Part shown: positions 19,036 to 28,372 of the stretch, one piece after another | Layout: the number at the start of each line of letters is the position of its first letter | How positions within the stretch are numbered: the stretch's first letter is position 1 | Assembly (NCBI RefSeq): GCF_003703975.1 | Contig: NZ_QTJY01000002.1 | Coordinates: 558,001 to 622,000, forward strand | Source of the DNA: Larkinella soli | GTDB lineage: Bacteria > Bacteroidota > Bacteroidia > Cytophagales > Spirosomataceae | DNA: 64,000 nucleotides | Reading direction: 5' to 3' | Translations under genes and position numbers: made by a program | Notes under the pieces: generated by a model | Told to the model about the DNA's origin: nothing | Seen by the model: the letters and a program-made list of their open reading frames with translations, nothing else | Databases searched by the model: none

Positions 19036-20316
19036 ATGGCAACTCAAACCGTAACCCCATCGTCCACCGAAAAGCCGGCCGTTACCCTGCCCGAAGACTG
19101 GGCGGTGGTCGGGCTTGGTTTCCTGATCATCGTGCTGGCCCTGACGGGTCTTCAGGTACCGTCGCCGGCGTTCGGCTGGAGCACCGGCGCCGACCTGACC
19201 GGCAAGGTGTTTGCAGCCGGCAACCTGACGCTGATCGCTCTCCAGTTCGTGTTCGTTTATGCGGTCGCCCTGCTGGGTGCCCTGCTGACCGGAAAGCCGC
19301 TGAGGGCGTTTCTGGCCGGGTTTCCGATCCTCTATCTGCTGACGCTCGTGGCGCTGATTCTGGCGGGCAACAGCCGGGTGAAGACCCTGAATCTCGAAGC
19401 CGTGATCTTCAGCCTGTCCATCGGCTTGCTCATCGGCAACCTGTTCCGGCTGCCCGACTGGCTGCGGCCGGCGCTGGCGACGGAGTTGTTCGTCAAGATC
19501 GGGCTGGTGCTGCTGGGTGCGGGCGTCATCTTCTCCGACATCCTCAAGGCCGGTTCGCTCGGGCTCATTCAGGCGCTGGTGGTCGTCGTGTCGGTCTGGT
19601 ATTTTGCCTACTGGATCTGTAAGAAACTGAAGATCGACGACGAGCTGACCATGATGATCTCCAGCGCGGTATCCATCTGCGGGGTGTCGGCGGCCATCGC
19701 CACCTCGGGCGCCATTCACGGCGACTCGAAGAAGCTCTCCTACGTCATTTCCCTGGTCCTGATCACGGCCATTCCGATGATGATCGCCATGCCGTATGTG
19801 GCGCAGGCCCTGGGCTTATCGCAGGAGGTGACGGGCGCCTGGCTCGGCGGCAGCATCGACACCACCGGGGCCGTGGTGGCTTCCGGCACACTGGTCGGAG
19901 AAACCGCATTGAAGATCAGCACCATCGTCAAGTTCGCGCAGAACGTGCTGCTCGGGCTGGCGGCTTTCGCCATCAGCCTCTACTGGACCTACACGAAATC
20001 CGCCCCCGGCGGCCAAACCGAAAAACCGACGCTGCGGGTGATCTGGGAGCGGTTTCCGAAATTTGTGATCGGGTTTATAGCCGCTTCGGTGCTGTTCTCC
20101 TTTTTCCTCAGCCCGGCCGCCGTCGACAGCGTCAAAGCCGGCCTGAAAAACGTTCAGGGCCTCTGGTTCGCGCTGGCGTTTACAAGCATCGGGCTGGAAA
20201 CCCGCTTCTCGGACCTCTTCAATCAGGACAGCCGAAAACCGCTGTATGCTTTCCTGACGGCCCAGGCGTTCAACATCCTCATTACGCTGGTAATTGCTTA
20301 TTCCCTGTTCGGATAG
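19036..20316 (+). CDS. YeiH-family putative sulfate exporter (UPF0324)
   Basis: The 426-residue integral membrane protein has about 10 hydrophobic segments. It shows the YeiH/PSE family features LLGAGVIFSDI, SAVSICGVSAAIATSGAI and GGSIDTTGAVVASG. Relatives are found with taurine or sulfite metabolism genes and are annotated as sulfate exporters, though direct proof of transport is scarce. It is the last gene of the rightward block, 27 bases after the SLC13 gene, and fits a role in removing sulfate or sulfite made by the SoxC-type enzyme. Confidence 0.85.
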   Translation: MATQTVTPSSTEKPAVTLPEDWAVVGLGFLIIVLALTGLQVPSPAFGWSTGADLTGKVFAAGNLTLIALQFVFVYAVALLGALLTGKPLRAFLAGFPILYLLTLVALILAGNSRVKTLNLEAVIFSLSIGLLIGNLFRLPDWLRPALATELFVKIGLVLLGAGVIFSDILKAGSLGLIQALVVVVSVWYFAYWICKKLKIDDELTMMISSAVSICGVSAAIATSGAIHGDSKKLSYVISLVLITAIPMMIAMPYVAQALGLSQEVTGAWLGGSIDTTGAVVASGTLVGETALKISTIVKFAQNVLLGLAAFAISLYWTYTKSAPGGQTEKPTLRVIWERFPKFVIGFIAASVLFSFFLSPAAVDSVKAGLKNVQGLWFALAFTSIGLETRFSDLFNQDSRKPLYAFLTAQAFNILITLVIAYSLFG

Positions 20317-20324
20317 GCTCCGGG

Positions 20325-21014
20325 TCAGAGGGGGCGAAACGACCAGTTGTGCAGGGTCACTTTTCCCTCTCCGGCATAATTGTTGAAAAACAGGAGGCTG
20401 ATCCGCCGGGTGGCATTGGAGCCCTGGGAGTAGATTTCGATGTTCTCATCGGGGAATCCGTCTTCGCACTCGTAGGCCGGCTCGTTCATGTCGTCGACAA
20501 ACACTTTGGTCAGCAGGCCGAGGCTAGGCCGGTTCTGCATCAGAATCCGGACGGTATGTCGCTGCCCGTCGAAGAGAGTGGGCAGGGACCTGCTGGAAAT
20601 GATTCGGGAGGAGGCATGGCCGATATTGTACAGATTGAACCCCATGGACGCGCTGATTCCGTACGGATTGTACAACGACTCATCCTTCGTAAATAGCCGG
20701 ATCTGGAGGTAGCCCTCCTGAGTGCCCTGAAACGTAAAGGCGGTTTCGAAGCCGTCCTTTACGTCGAAATTGAAGTTCGACCCGAACTCGGCTTCCTGCC
20801 CCGGCCCCTTGTAACCCATTTCGATGGCCGGGCCTTTGGCCTGGACATTTTTTTTAATATCGAAACCGGAAGTTCGGCGGAAATCTTCTACGGTAAACCC
20901 GGTTTCCGATACCACGCTGCCCGGGTCTACGGGTGGGTCATCGCGTTTGGACTTGCATTGAGCCAGGAGAAGGACGAAGAGGAGACAATAAAAAGGAGTA
21001 AACGTTTTTACCAT
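20325..21014 (-). CDS. Lipoprotein, possibly with a lectin-like beta-sandwich domain
   Basis: The 229-residue protein starts at ATG 21014 (an upstream in-frame TTG is less likely) and has a signal peptide with lipobox LLAQC (Cys near 21). The body is rich in beta-strands and aromatic residues. It ends VTLHNWSF, which together with FETAFTFQ and DGQRHTVRI recalls L-type lectin or concanavalin-like folds. No catalytic motif is visible. It converges with the sulfur block, whose last stop is 8 bases away. Function unknown. Confidence 0.65.
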   Translation of the reverse strand: MVKTFTPFYCLLFVLLLAQCKSKRDDPPVDPGSVVSETGFTVEDFRRTSGFDIKKNVQAKGPAIEMGYKGPGQEAEFGSNFNFDVKDGFETAFTFQGTQEGYLQIRLFTKDESLYNPYGISASMGFNLYNIGHASSRIISSRSLPTLFDGQRHTVRILMQNRPSLGLLTKVFVDDMNEPAYECEDGFPDENIEIYSQGSNATRRISLLFFNNYAGEGKVTLHNWSFRPL

Positions 21015-21296
21015 AGACAAGGTATCTAAGACAGAGTGGATATATCGAACAATGGAATAATATTAGGGAGAAATGCCCGGAGAGACAAGTTAAAATTTCC
21101 TTAGAGACAGCGTTTTGGCTGTTTTCCTCCTGAATGGGACACCCTCCGAAACGGTCGGGAAAGCGGCTCGCCGGTACAAAATCCCGGGTGCCCGACGAAG
21201 CCACCGAAAAAAATGGTATACTTACCGACTTCCTTACGACGATGGCTTTCTTAGCCGGAAGGAAGTCGAACGAATGCCCTTTCCAAACCCTGTTTT

Positions 21297-22169
21297 ATGA
21301 TGAAAAAACGTTTTTTAACTCTTTGTTCGCTGGCGGTTTCGCTGCTCAGTCTCGACACCGCCCAGGCCCAGAAGGGCAAACCCCTGTATACTTTCCCAGT
21401 CGGCATTCAGGCTTACACTTACCGCAACAGCTTCCCGCGGGGTATCGAGGCCACCCTGGATACCATCAAATCGCTGGGCATCACGGAAATGGAAGGCGGC
21501 ACCCCGAAGGGCGTCACGACCGAGCAGTTTCTGAAGATGCTGGCCGACCGGAACATCAAACTACCGGCCACCGGCGCGGGCTACGATCAACTCGTCAAGG
21601 ACCCCATGGACGTGGTGAAGAAGGCGAAGGAACTGGGGGCTACCTACGTCATGTGTGCCTGGATTCCGCATGAAAAGAACAACTTCTCGATGGAGAACGC
21701 CAAAAAAGCCGTCGAGGATTTCAACCGCGTCGGAAAAATCCTGAAGGAAAACGGCCTGACGTTCTGTTACCATAATCACGGCTATGAATTCCGCCCGAAC
21801 GGCGCCGGCAACGGGACGCTGTTCGACTACATCGCCCAGAACACCAACCCCGACTATGTCTCCTTCGAACTGGACATCCTCTGGGCGCAGCATGGCGGGG
21901 CAGACCCGGTCGCGCTGCTGAACAAGTACGGCAGCCGCTGGAAACTGATGCACCTGAAAGACCTCAAAAAAGGCGTCAAGGGTGACTACAGCGGAGGCAC
22001 CCCGCAGGAAAACGACGTGGCCCTCGGCACGGGGCAGATCGATATGCCGGCGGTGCTGAAAGCCGCCAAAAAGGTCGGAATCAGGCATTATTTCATCGAG
22101 GACGAAAGCAACCAGGTGAACGTCCAGCTTCCGCAAAGCATCGCCTACCTCAAAAGCCTGCGCGAATAA
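21297..22169 (+). CDS. Exported sugar phosphate isomerase/epimerase (xylose isomerase-like TIM barrel)
   Basis: The 290-residue protein has a signal peptide (about 1-25, ending TAQAQ) and an AP-endonuclease-2/xylose-isomerase TIM barrel. Metal-binding candidates lie in CYHNHGYEF (about 160) and ELDILWAQHGG, followed by MHLKDLKKG and GTGQIDMPAVL. Such periplasmic barrels are common in Bacteroidota near carbohydrate-modifying genes. It is preceded by a potentially structured leader and followed by a terminator, so it is probably monocistronic. The exact reaction is unknown. Confidence 0.82.
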   Translation: MMKKRFLTLCSLAVSLLSLDTAQAQKGKPLYTFPVGIQAYTYRNSFPRGIEATLDTIKSLGITEMEGGTPKGVTTEQFLKMLADRNIKLPATGAGYDQLVKDPMDVVKKAKELGATYVMCAWIPHEKNNFSMENAKKAVEDFNRVGKILKENGLTFCYHNHGYEFRPNGAGNGTLFDYIAQNTNPDYVSFELDILWAQHGGADPVALLNKYGSRWKLMHLKDLKKGVKGDYSGGTPQENDVALGTGQIDMPAVLKAAKKVGIRHYFIEDESNQVNVQLPQSIAYLKSLRE

Positions 22170-22194
22170 ATCCGGGAACCAGATGCTCCGGCAG

Positions 22195-22229
22195 ACAGGG
22201 CCTTCCGCAAGGGAGGCCCTGTTTTTTTC
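22195..22229 (+). terminator. Rho-independent terminator
   Basis: The hairpin ACAGGGCCT ... AGGCCCTGT is followed by a run of seven or more T. It lies 26 bases after the stop of the TIM-barrel gene. Confidence 0.85.
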
Positions 22230-22304
22230 AAAACCTTTTGGATCAACAGTCGCTTGCATTCGAAAAACGGGCGGAAGCCGGGTGGCGGACCGCCCCGGAA
22301 GCGG

Positions 22305-23279
22305 ATGACGATAGAAACCATTCAGAGCCAAACCGGACGGAAGGAAAGTCCGGAGGCAAAAGAGACCAGGATCGTGCTGGCCGGGGCCACCGGTCAGTTA
22401 GGACGGCATATCGCCGGGTATCTTCGACGGCAGAAAGTCCCGGTAACGGGTCTGGTCCGGAAAGGAAAAACCGGTTCGGAAGTCCGGTGGCTGGAAGCGA
22501 TGGGCGTCTCCGTCGTCGAAGTCGATTTCAACGACGTGGCCGAACTGACCCGGGCCTGCGCGGGAGCGTCCTGTGTAGTGTCGGCCCTGTCCGGCCTGCG
22601 GGAGGTAATCGTGGAAGCGCAGTCGCAGTTGCTGGAAGCGGCCGTCAGTGCCGGGGTTCCCCGGTTTATTCCCTCGGATTTCTGTATCGACTATACCCGT
22701 CTGCCCCGGGGATCGAACCGCAATCTGGACCTCCGCCGGGAGTTCTGCGAACGGCTGGAAAAAGCGCCGATTGCCGCTACCTCGGTCCTGAACGGCATGT
22801 TCTCCGACCTGCTCACGGGCGAGAGTCCGGTGGTTCTGTTTCCGTTGAAACGGGTTATCTACTGGGGAAACGCCGACCAGCCGATGGATTTCACGACGCT
22901 CGACAACACGGCCGCCTTTACGGCCTCGGCCGCCCTCGACCCCTCCAGCCCGCGTTTTCTGCGGATCGCCGGAGAGGTGGCTTCCATGCGCGACATCGCC
23001 GGAGCGGCCACGGAAGCGACGGGAAGCCGATTCCACCTGTTCCGGGTGGGGGGCCTCGGGTTGCTGAAAACGCTGATCCGCTTCACGCGCACGGTGTTTC
23101 CTCAGAAAAAGGAGGTGTTCCCGGCCTGGCAGGGCATGCAGTACCTGCACAATATGCTGACGGGGCTGCCCAAACTTCACCCGCTCGACAACGGCCGGTA
23201 TCCCGATATTCAGTGGACCACCATCCGGGAGGTTCTGGCCGGACGGGCGAATGAGCCGGAGCTAAGTCGTGTTAAATAA
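22305..23279 (+). CDS. NmrA/isoflavone-reductase-like NAD(P)-dependent reductase
   Basis: The 324-residue protein starts at ATG 22305; an upstream TTG start is less likely. A Rossmann motif GATGQLGRHIAGYLR lies at about residues 25-39. The rest matches the atypical short-chain NmrA/PCBER group, including FIPSDFCIDY. Members reduce aromatic or isoflavonoid substrates or sense the NADP state. It lies alone between a terminator and the next lipoprotein gene, giving no hint of substrate. Confidence 0.78.
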   Translation: MTIETIQSQTGRKESPEAKETRIVLAGATGQLGRHIAGYLRRQKVPVTGLVRKGKTGSEVRWLEAMGVSVVEVDFNDVAELTRACAGASCVVSALSGLREVIVEAQSQLLEAAVSAGVPRFIPSDFCIDYTRLPRGSNRNLDLRREFCERLEKAPIAATSVLNGMFSDLLTGESPVVLFPLKRVIYWGNADQPMDFTTLDNTAAFTASAALDPSSPRFLRIAGEVASMRDIAGAATEATGSRFHLFRVGGLGLLKTLIRFTRTVFPQKKEVFPAWQGMQYLHNMLTGLPKLHPLDNGRYPDIQWTTIREVLAGRANEPELSRVK

Positions 23280-23344
23280 TTGTTAACCTGTATGTTAGGC
23301 TGAAGTGACCGCTATTTTTACCGGATCATTCTACCCCCAAACAT

Positions 23345-24850
23345 ATGGTAAAGAAACAATGGCTCGCATCCGCCGGCCTGATAACTCTCTGGGTGTCTGC
23401 CTGTATAACCGATCACACCGGACCCAACCCGAATCCCGAAAATCCCGGCTCGTTCAAACAGGTAGCCTCCTCCGATCTGGGCAAAACGGCAGCCGCCGAA
23501 ATTTCGGCCTACGACCCGATCAGCAAACGGCTGTTTACGGTGAACAACGAGTCCGTACCCAAAATCGACATCCACGACCTCTCCGCCCTTCCGACGATCT
23601 CCAAACTGGCTCCGATCGACCTTTCGGCCCTGGGCGGTGTCGCCAACAGCGTCGCCGTATCCGGCGGCCGGCTGGCCATCGCGCTGGAAGCCCTCAATAA
23701 ACAGGACAACGGCCGGGTGCTGGTGTATGATGCCGCTTCACTGGTGAAGGAAAAGGAAATTACGGTCGGCGCCCTGCCCGACATGGTGACCTGGAGCCCC
23801 GACGGCCGCTACATCGTCACGGCCAACGAAGGCGAACCCAGCCAGGATTATACCAACGACCCCGTCGGGTCGGTGTCGATCATCGACGTGCAGAACGGGT
23901 ACAGCGTGAAAACTCTCGATTTCTCCGGCTTTGAAAGCAGCCTGGCGACCCTGACGGCCGGCGGCTTCCGGGTATTCGGGCCGGGAGCCACACTGGCGAA
24001 GGACGTGGAACCGGAGTACGTGGCCATCTCGTCCGATTCGCAAAAGGCGTGGGTCACGCTTCAGGAAAACAACGGGATTGCCGAAGTGGACCTGGCGGCC
24101 GGTACGATTCAGAAAATCCATCCGCTCGGCACCAAGGATTTCAGCCTTGCCGACAACGCCATCGACCCGACCAACACCGGAAACACCATCAGCTTCGGCA
24201 CCTGGCCGGTCAAATCGTTTTTCCTCCCCGACGCCATCTCCTATTTCTCCGTCGGCGGAACCGGCTACCTGATTACGGCGGATGAAGGCGACGCGCGGGA
24301 ATACTCCAAATTTGTGGAGCAGAAGCGGGTCAGTGAACTGAATCTCGATCCCGGTGTCTTCCCGAATGCCGCTACGCTGAAGATGAACGCCAATCTGGGC
24401 CGCCTGAACGTCACCCGTACGATCGGCTCCACCGGTTCGGACAGCACGTTCACAGCACTTTACGGCTTCGGCGGCCGGGGTTTCAGCATCTTCAACGCAG
24501 CGACGGGCCAGCGCATCTACGAGCCCGGACGGACGCTGGAGGATAAGGTGGTGGCGGCCGGCAAGTATGACGATGGGCGCTCCGACGACAAAGGCGTCGA
24601 GCCGGAAGGCGTCACCGTAGGCATCATGAACGGCAAACCCGTCGCCTTCATTGCCCTCGAACGGGCCGACGCCATCGCCATCTACGACCTCAGCAATCCG
24701 ACCAATCCGCAATTTCTGCAGCTGCTGGCCACCGGCGACGCGCCCGAAGGGGTGCTGTTCGTAGGCTCCGATAAAAGTCCGAACGGAAAGAGTATGCTGG
24801 TCGTCAGCAGCGAAGAAGACGGAGAAGTCCGCATCTACCAGCCGGAATAA
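23345..24850 (+). CDS. Choice-of-anchor-I family beta-propeller lipoprotein
   Basis: This 501-residue protein has a signal peptide with lipobox WVSAC (Cys near 20) and a short Pro/Asn linker. A seven-bladed-propeller-like body follows, with repeated DLSA/DNxR segments and the family hallmarks WSPDGRYIVTANEGEPS, GTKDFSLADNAIDPTN and VEPEGVTVG. Family members are often annotated next to alkaline phosphatases or esterases, but no phosphatase site is seen here. It is probably surface-exposed or periplasmic. Function unknown. Confidence 0.8.
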   Translation: MVKKQWLASAGLITLWVSACITDHTGPNPNPENPGSFKQVASSDLGKTAAAEISAYDPISKRLFTVNNESVPKIDIHDLSALPTISKLAPIDLSALGGVANSVAVSGGRLAIALEALNKQDNGRVLVYDAASLVKEKEITVGALPDMVTWSPDGRYIVTANEGEPSQDYTNDPVGSVSIIDVQNGYSVKTLDFSGFESSLATLTAGGFRVFGPGATLAKDVEPEYVAISSDSQKAWVTLQENNGIAEVDLAAGTIQKIHPLGTKDFSLADNAIDPTNTGNTISFGTWPVKSFFLPDAISYFSVGGTGYLITADEGDAREYSKFVEQKRVSELNLDPGVFPNAATLKMNANLGRLNVTRTIGSTGSDSTFTALYGFGGRGFSIFNAATGQRIYEPGRTLEDKVVAAGKYDDGRSDDKGVEPEGVTVGIMNGKPVAFIALERADAIAIYDLSNPTNPQFLQLLATGDAPEGVLFVGSDKSPNGKSMLVVSSEEDGEVRIYQPE

Positions 24851-24889
24851 CCGGCCCCCCGGCGACCCGAGCAGACCGACGGAAGTTTG

Positions 24890-24975
24890 TCCTCCGGACG
24901 CAGGAGGGACCCTGGGCAACGGCCCTCACAGGAACCGGTGATTGGACCACCGGGATCCTTCCTGCGTCCGGAGGA
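24890..24975. repeat. Long inverted repeat between convergent genes
   Basis: Perfect 16-base arms (TCCTCCGGACGCAGGA at 24890-24905 and its complement at 24960-24975) flank a 54-base centre. It lies between the stops of the propeller gene and the convergent transporter gene. It may be a bidirectional terminator, although it lacks a clear T run. Confidence 0.7.
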
Positions 24976-24996
24976 TAAGGCAGTGGCGGACGCTGG

Positions 24997-25977
24997 TCAA
25001 TTTTGTTCTGAGGTCAGAGCAACCGGCCGGGCAGTCGTCGGGCGGTCGGGGACCCAGCGCTCCAGACGGCCGGCTACCAGGGCGGCAAACGGCGCGACCA
25101 GCACCACCCCGAATACGTTGAACAGCACGTGGGCATTGGCCAGCTGCCGACCGGCCGGCGCAGGGCCGCTGACTTGTCGAACCAGCTCGGTAAAGGGTTC
25201 GATCAGCAGCAGACCAGCGACGATCGACAGCACGTTGAAGAGAAGGTGGAACAGGCCCGTCCGGATGGCGGCCCGGCTGCGGCCGATGGAAGCGACGAGC
25301 GTATCGGCGCAGGTGCCCAGTTCCGCCCCCATCATCAGGGCAATGCCGGCCGCCAGCGTCAGCAGGTTCTGACCCGACAGCACTACCGCCATGCCGACGG
25401 TGGCCGACGACGACTGGAGCAGCACCGTCACCCCGGCCCCCGTGAGTGCCCCGCGCACCGGATCGGCCAGACCCTTCATCCATTCGACCACCTGCGGAAG
25501 GTGCTTCAGGGGCTGGACAGCCTCTTCCATCAGAAACAGACCGAGAAACAGCATCCCGAATCCCAGCAGCACCTGGCCCCACTGGGCGAGCGCTTCCCGC
25601 CGGGAGAGAAACATCAGCCCGAAGCCGAGGGCCATCGGCACCCCGGCCCACCGCCCGATGTCGAAGGCGATCAGCTCACTGGAAAAGGTGGTTCCAATGT
25701 TGGCACCCAGCACGATGCCGACGGCCTGCCGGAAGGTCAGCGCCCGGGTGTTGACCAGAGCGATGGTCATGATGATGACGGCGGAAGAAGAATCGAGCAG
25801 GGTCGTCACGACCACGCCCGTCAGGATGCCGGTCATGATATTGCGGGTAAATTTCCTGAGCCAGCCCTGGAGTTTATCCCCCGAAATGGCCCGCAGACCC
25901 TCGGACAGATAATTCAGCGCAAACAGGAACAGGACCAGCCCCGACAGCAGGAGCAGCCCGATCTGCAGATAAGCCAT
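24997..25977 (-). CDS. Na/Pi-cotransporter family membrane protein
   Basis: This 326-residue membrane protein contains the two inverted-repeat halves of the NptA/PNaS family. The first repeat has LLDSSSAVIIMT followed by GANIGTTFSSELIAF; the second has LLQSSSATVGMAVV followed by GAELGTCADTLVAS. It is shorter than the cotransporters that carry a C-terminal PhoU-like domain. It probably moves phosphate or another anion with sodium. In the first repeat QSSSA is replaced by DSSSA. Confidence 0.85.
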   Translation of the reverse strand: MAYLQIGLLLLSGLVLFLFALNYLSEGLRAISGDKLQGWLRKFTRNIMTGILTGVVVTTLLDSSSAVIIMTIALVNTRALTFRQAVGIVLGANIGTTFSSELIAFDIGRWAGVPMALGFGLMFLSRREALAQWGQVLLGFGMLFLGLFLMEEAVQPLKHLPQVVEWMKGLADPVRGALTGAGVTVLLQSSSATVGMAVVLSGQNLLTLAAGIALMMGAELGTCADTLVASIGRSRAAIRTGLFHLLFNVLSIVAGLLLIEPFTELVRQVSGPAPAGRQLANAHVLFNVFGVVLVAPFAALVAGRLERWVPDRPTTARPVALTSEQN

Positions 25978-26073
25978 AAGCGGATAATCAATGATTTATC
26001 CGAAGTTACGGCCCTGGCCCTGCGAGGCCGTTTCCGAATCCGTTATGGAATTGTTAAGATTTCGGGGGAGCGA

Positions 26074-27219
26074 TCATTTAAAATAACCCCACACTTCCCG
26101 GCCTTCCGTTCCCTCCGGCACGGCTTTGGAAATGATGATGGGAACGGTGATCTCTTTCAGCAGGGTCCGGTCGGCCAGGCGCCCGGCGGGAAGCTGGTTC
26201 ACCGGCTGATAAGGCGCCCGGTTTTCGGCCGTATTGGTCAGGGTAAAGGCCACCGGCAGGGCATATTTTCCGGCATAGCCGGGAGGCAGATCGGGCATCT
26301 TCTTCAGAGCCTGCTTCACCTCGGCCTCGAACCCGTAGCCGCCGTTGTCCGGACTCAGCAGGGTAACGTTCTGCACGCGCCCCCGGTCGTCGACCTCGAA
26401 ACCGGCATACACGCGGCCGTATACCCGCTCGTTCCAGGCCCGGGTCGGGTATTTGATCCGGGTTCGCAGAACCTGCTGAAACAGAGGGTCCGTCGTTAGG
26501 GAGGGCCGGCTGTTCAGCTCCCCGGCGGTCAGGTTGTCGTACTCCTTCACCATCTGAATCAGGTCTTCGACCCGCAATTTTTCGCCCTGTAGGCCGGCGC
26601 CGATCTTTCCGGAGGGGTCAGCCAGAACGTCCAGCGCCGACCGACGGGTCAGCAGGACCGGTTCGGGAGCGGCATTGCCTTTCCGGATCGAATAAAATGT
26701 CTGGGTTTCGAAATAGCCTTTGAACTCTTCCTCCTTATCGTAGCCGTTCTGTTCATATTTGGCCTTCAGCTGTCGTTTGTAGTTTCGGAGCAGTTGGGTA
26801 TTGCCGTCGTACAGCACTTCAAAATAGGTGCTGGCCCTGCCGCCGGCTTTGGTGGGGAGCCGGACAAACTTCAGCCCGCCGACGGTGAAGCCCTCCGGCA
26901 GCGAACGCTCCACCGTCGTGGTCTGGTCCAGCTTGTAGGCCAGTTCCCCTTTCACGACGTTATAGGCCAGCGTGCAGATGTAATCCCGGCCGCCCAGCCG
27001 GACCTTGCCGGGCTGCCAGACCGGAAACGTCAGATACTCGCTGCCGAGGTAAATCATCAGGTTATGCAGGGGCGTCGGGTTCGGGCCGGACGTCTGGTAG
27101 GCATACACGTGACAGGTGGTGATCACCCGGCCTCTCGAATCCTGCGAAATCTCGCACTGCCCGACGGCCAGATGCGAAAGAAGCAGGAAGGTGCTCAACA
27201 GGTGGATTGCTCTTTTCAT
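26074..27219 (-). CDS. Secreted protein with TonB-C-like C-terminal domain
   Basis: The 381-residue protein starts at ATG 27219 with a signal peptide (about 1-20). The N-terminal half has no recognised family. Residues of about 265-335, including VYAGFEVDDRGRVQNVTLLSPDNGGYG and VKQALKKMPDLPPGY, match the TonB C-terminal fold found in many Bacteroidota envelope proteins. The usual N-terminal membrane anchor and proline-rich linker of TonB are missing, so it is not a classical energy transducer. Role unknown. Confidence 0.65.
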   Translation of the reverse strand: MKRAIHLLSTFLLLSHLAVGQCEISQDSRGRVITTCHVYAYQTSGPNPTPLHNLMIYLGSEYLTFPVWQPGKVRLGGRDYICTLAYNVVKGELAYKLDQTTTVERSLPEGFTVGGLKFVRLPTKAGGRASTYFEVLYDGNTQLLRNYKRQLKAKYEQNGYDKEEEFKGYFETQTFYSIRKGNAAPEPVLLTRRSALDVLADPSGKIGAGLQGEKLRVEDLIQMVKEYDNLTAGELNSRPSLTTDPLFQQVLRTRIKYPTRAWNERVYGRVYAGFEVDDRGRVQNVTLLSPDNGGYGFEAEVKQALKKMPDLPPGYAGKYALPVAFTLTNTAENRAPYQPVNQLPAGRLADRTLLKEITVPIIISKAVPEGTEGREVWGYFK

Positions 27220-27532
27220 CTCTATGGACCCCTTTGGTGAACCCGGTATGGAACAGGCTTCAGAATCAGGCTATAAGTAACTGAAAGCCGTGGAGAAATG
27301 CAACTTCTATCCCGCTTAGTACCATTTTAACGCGGAAGCGGAAAACACGGGGCGAACCACCCGGCCGGGGCCGCTTGCTCAGATTTAACCGGCGGGCTTA
27401 ACCTTCGGCTCCTATTTCTCTTTTATAGAAAGTGCTGAATCATGCTTCATTAGATCGGAAAGGCACAGAAGCCGACCGGACACCGGCTTTCTTTCCAACC
27501 GTATTTCGGTACGCAAACCTGAAACACATATC
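27220..27532. other. Divergent intergenic region
   Basis: These 313 bases separate two divergent genes. No ORF with coding character, exact -7 element or strong terminator was recognised. A weak hairpin-forming stretch lies around 27463-27486. Confidence 0.4.
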
Positions 27533-28345
27533 ATGAAAAGTAACTGGAAAATCACGCTCCTTCCCCTGTTGGCCCTCTCCTGTGGCGGGCCGGATTCCGG
27601 AAACCCCGCCGATGTAGCCGGCACCGGCCAGGTGGAAGGTCTCGGCCGCTACGTCTCGGGTACCTTTCTTCTGACCGAGGACGTAAAATACGACAAGGCC
27701 TGCAACTACTTCGATGAGCAGTTCGTGCGGGAAATGTTCGAGGTCGAGGCCACTACCGCCATCACCACCGAAGACAACCAGACCAACTGCGCCTTTATCT
27801 GGGACAATAAGAAACAGTTGGTGATTTCAACCACCAACCGCAGTTCCTTTCAATCCATCTATCACGCCGAATACTATTTCGACAGCCTGTATCAGCCGAC
27901 GGCGCTGGCGCAGCGCAGACGAGGCAGACAGGACACGCAGTTCGGCCAGTATACCGAAGACCGCACCGCCGAAGGACCGACCGCGGGCATGACCAATCAG
28001 AACGTGAGCGGCCAGGGAATCGACTCGTCGGCCGTCAACGACTCGTCGGACACCTACAACTACAACAGCCGGAATGCCAGACAGAGCGTGGCCGACATTC
28101 CGACCGTCTCGAATGCCATCGGCCGGGCGATTCCCGACATCGGCGACAAGGCCCTCTGGGACGACCGGAAGCGGACCCTGCACGTGCTGGCGCTCAACAA
28201 CGTCTTTCACATCACGGTCAACCATAGCCCCGCCGTGGCGGCCGACCTGAACTACGCCCGCCGGCTGGCCCTGGTGCTGATCGACAAAATGCGGGACGAA
28301 GCGAAAGGCGGTATGACCACCCCGCCGGACGTGCCGATCTACTGA
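27533..28345 (+). CDS. Hypothetical lipoprotein
   Basis: The 270-residue protein has a signal peptide and lipobox (LALSC, Cys near 17). The mature part has about 100 residues with paired cysteines (ACNYF and NCAFI), a low-complexity polar linker rich in Asn, Ser and Asp (about 130-185), and a C-terminal alpha/beta region. No family is recognised. It is monocistronic, with a terminator 28 bases after its stop. Confidence 0.65.
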   Translation: MKSNWKITLLPLLALSCGGPDSGNPADVAGTGQVEGLGRYVSGTFLLTEDVKYDKACNYFDEQFVREMFEVEATTAITTEDNQTNCAFIWDNKKQLVISTTNRSSFQSIYHAEYYFDSLYQPTALAQRRRGRQDTQFGQYTEDRTAEGPTAGMTNQNVSGQGIDSSAVNDSSDTYNYNSRNARQSVADIPTVSNAIGRAIPDIGDKALWDDRKRTLHVLALNNVFHITVNHSPAVAADLNYARRLALVLIDKMRDEAKGGMTTPPDVPIY

Positions 28346-28372
28346 CGGCTTTCCCGGCAAACCGGATCAATC

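Noticed and set aside
26074-27219. Classical TonB energy transducer
   Set aside because: It has a cleavable-type signal peptide and lacks the membrane anchor plus proline-rich linker, so only the C-terminal domain resembles TonB.
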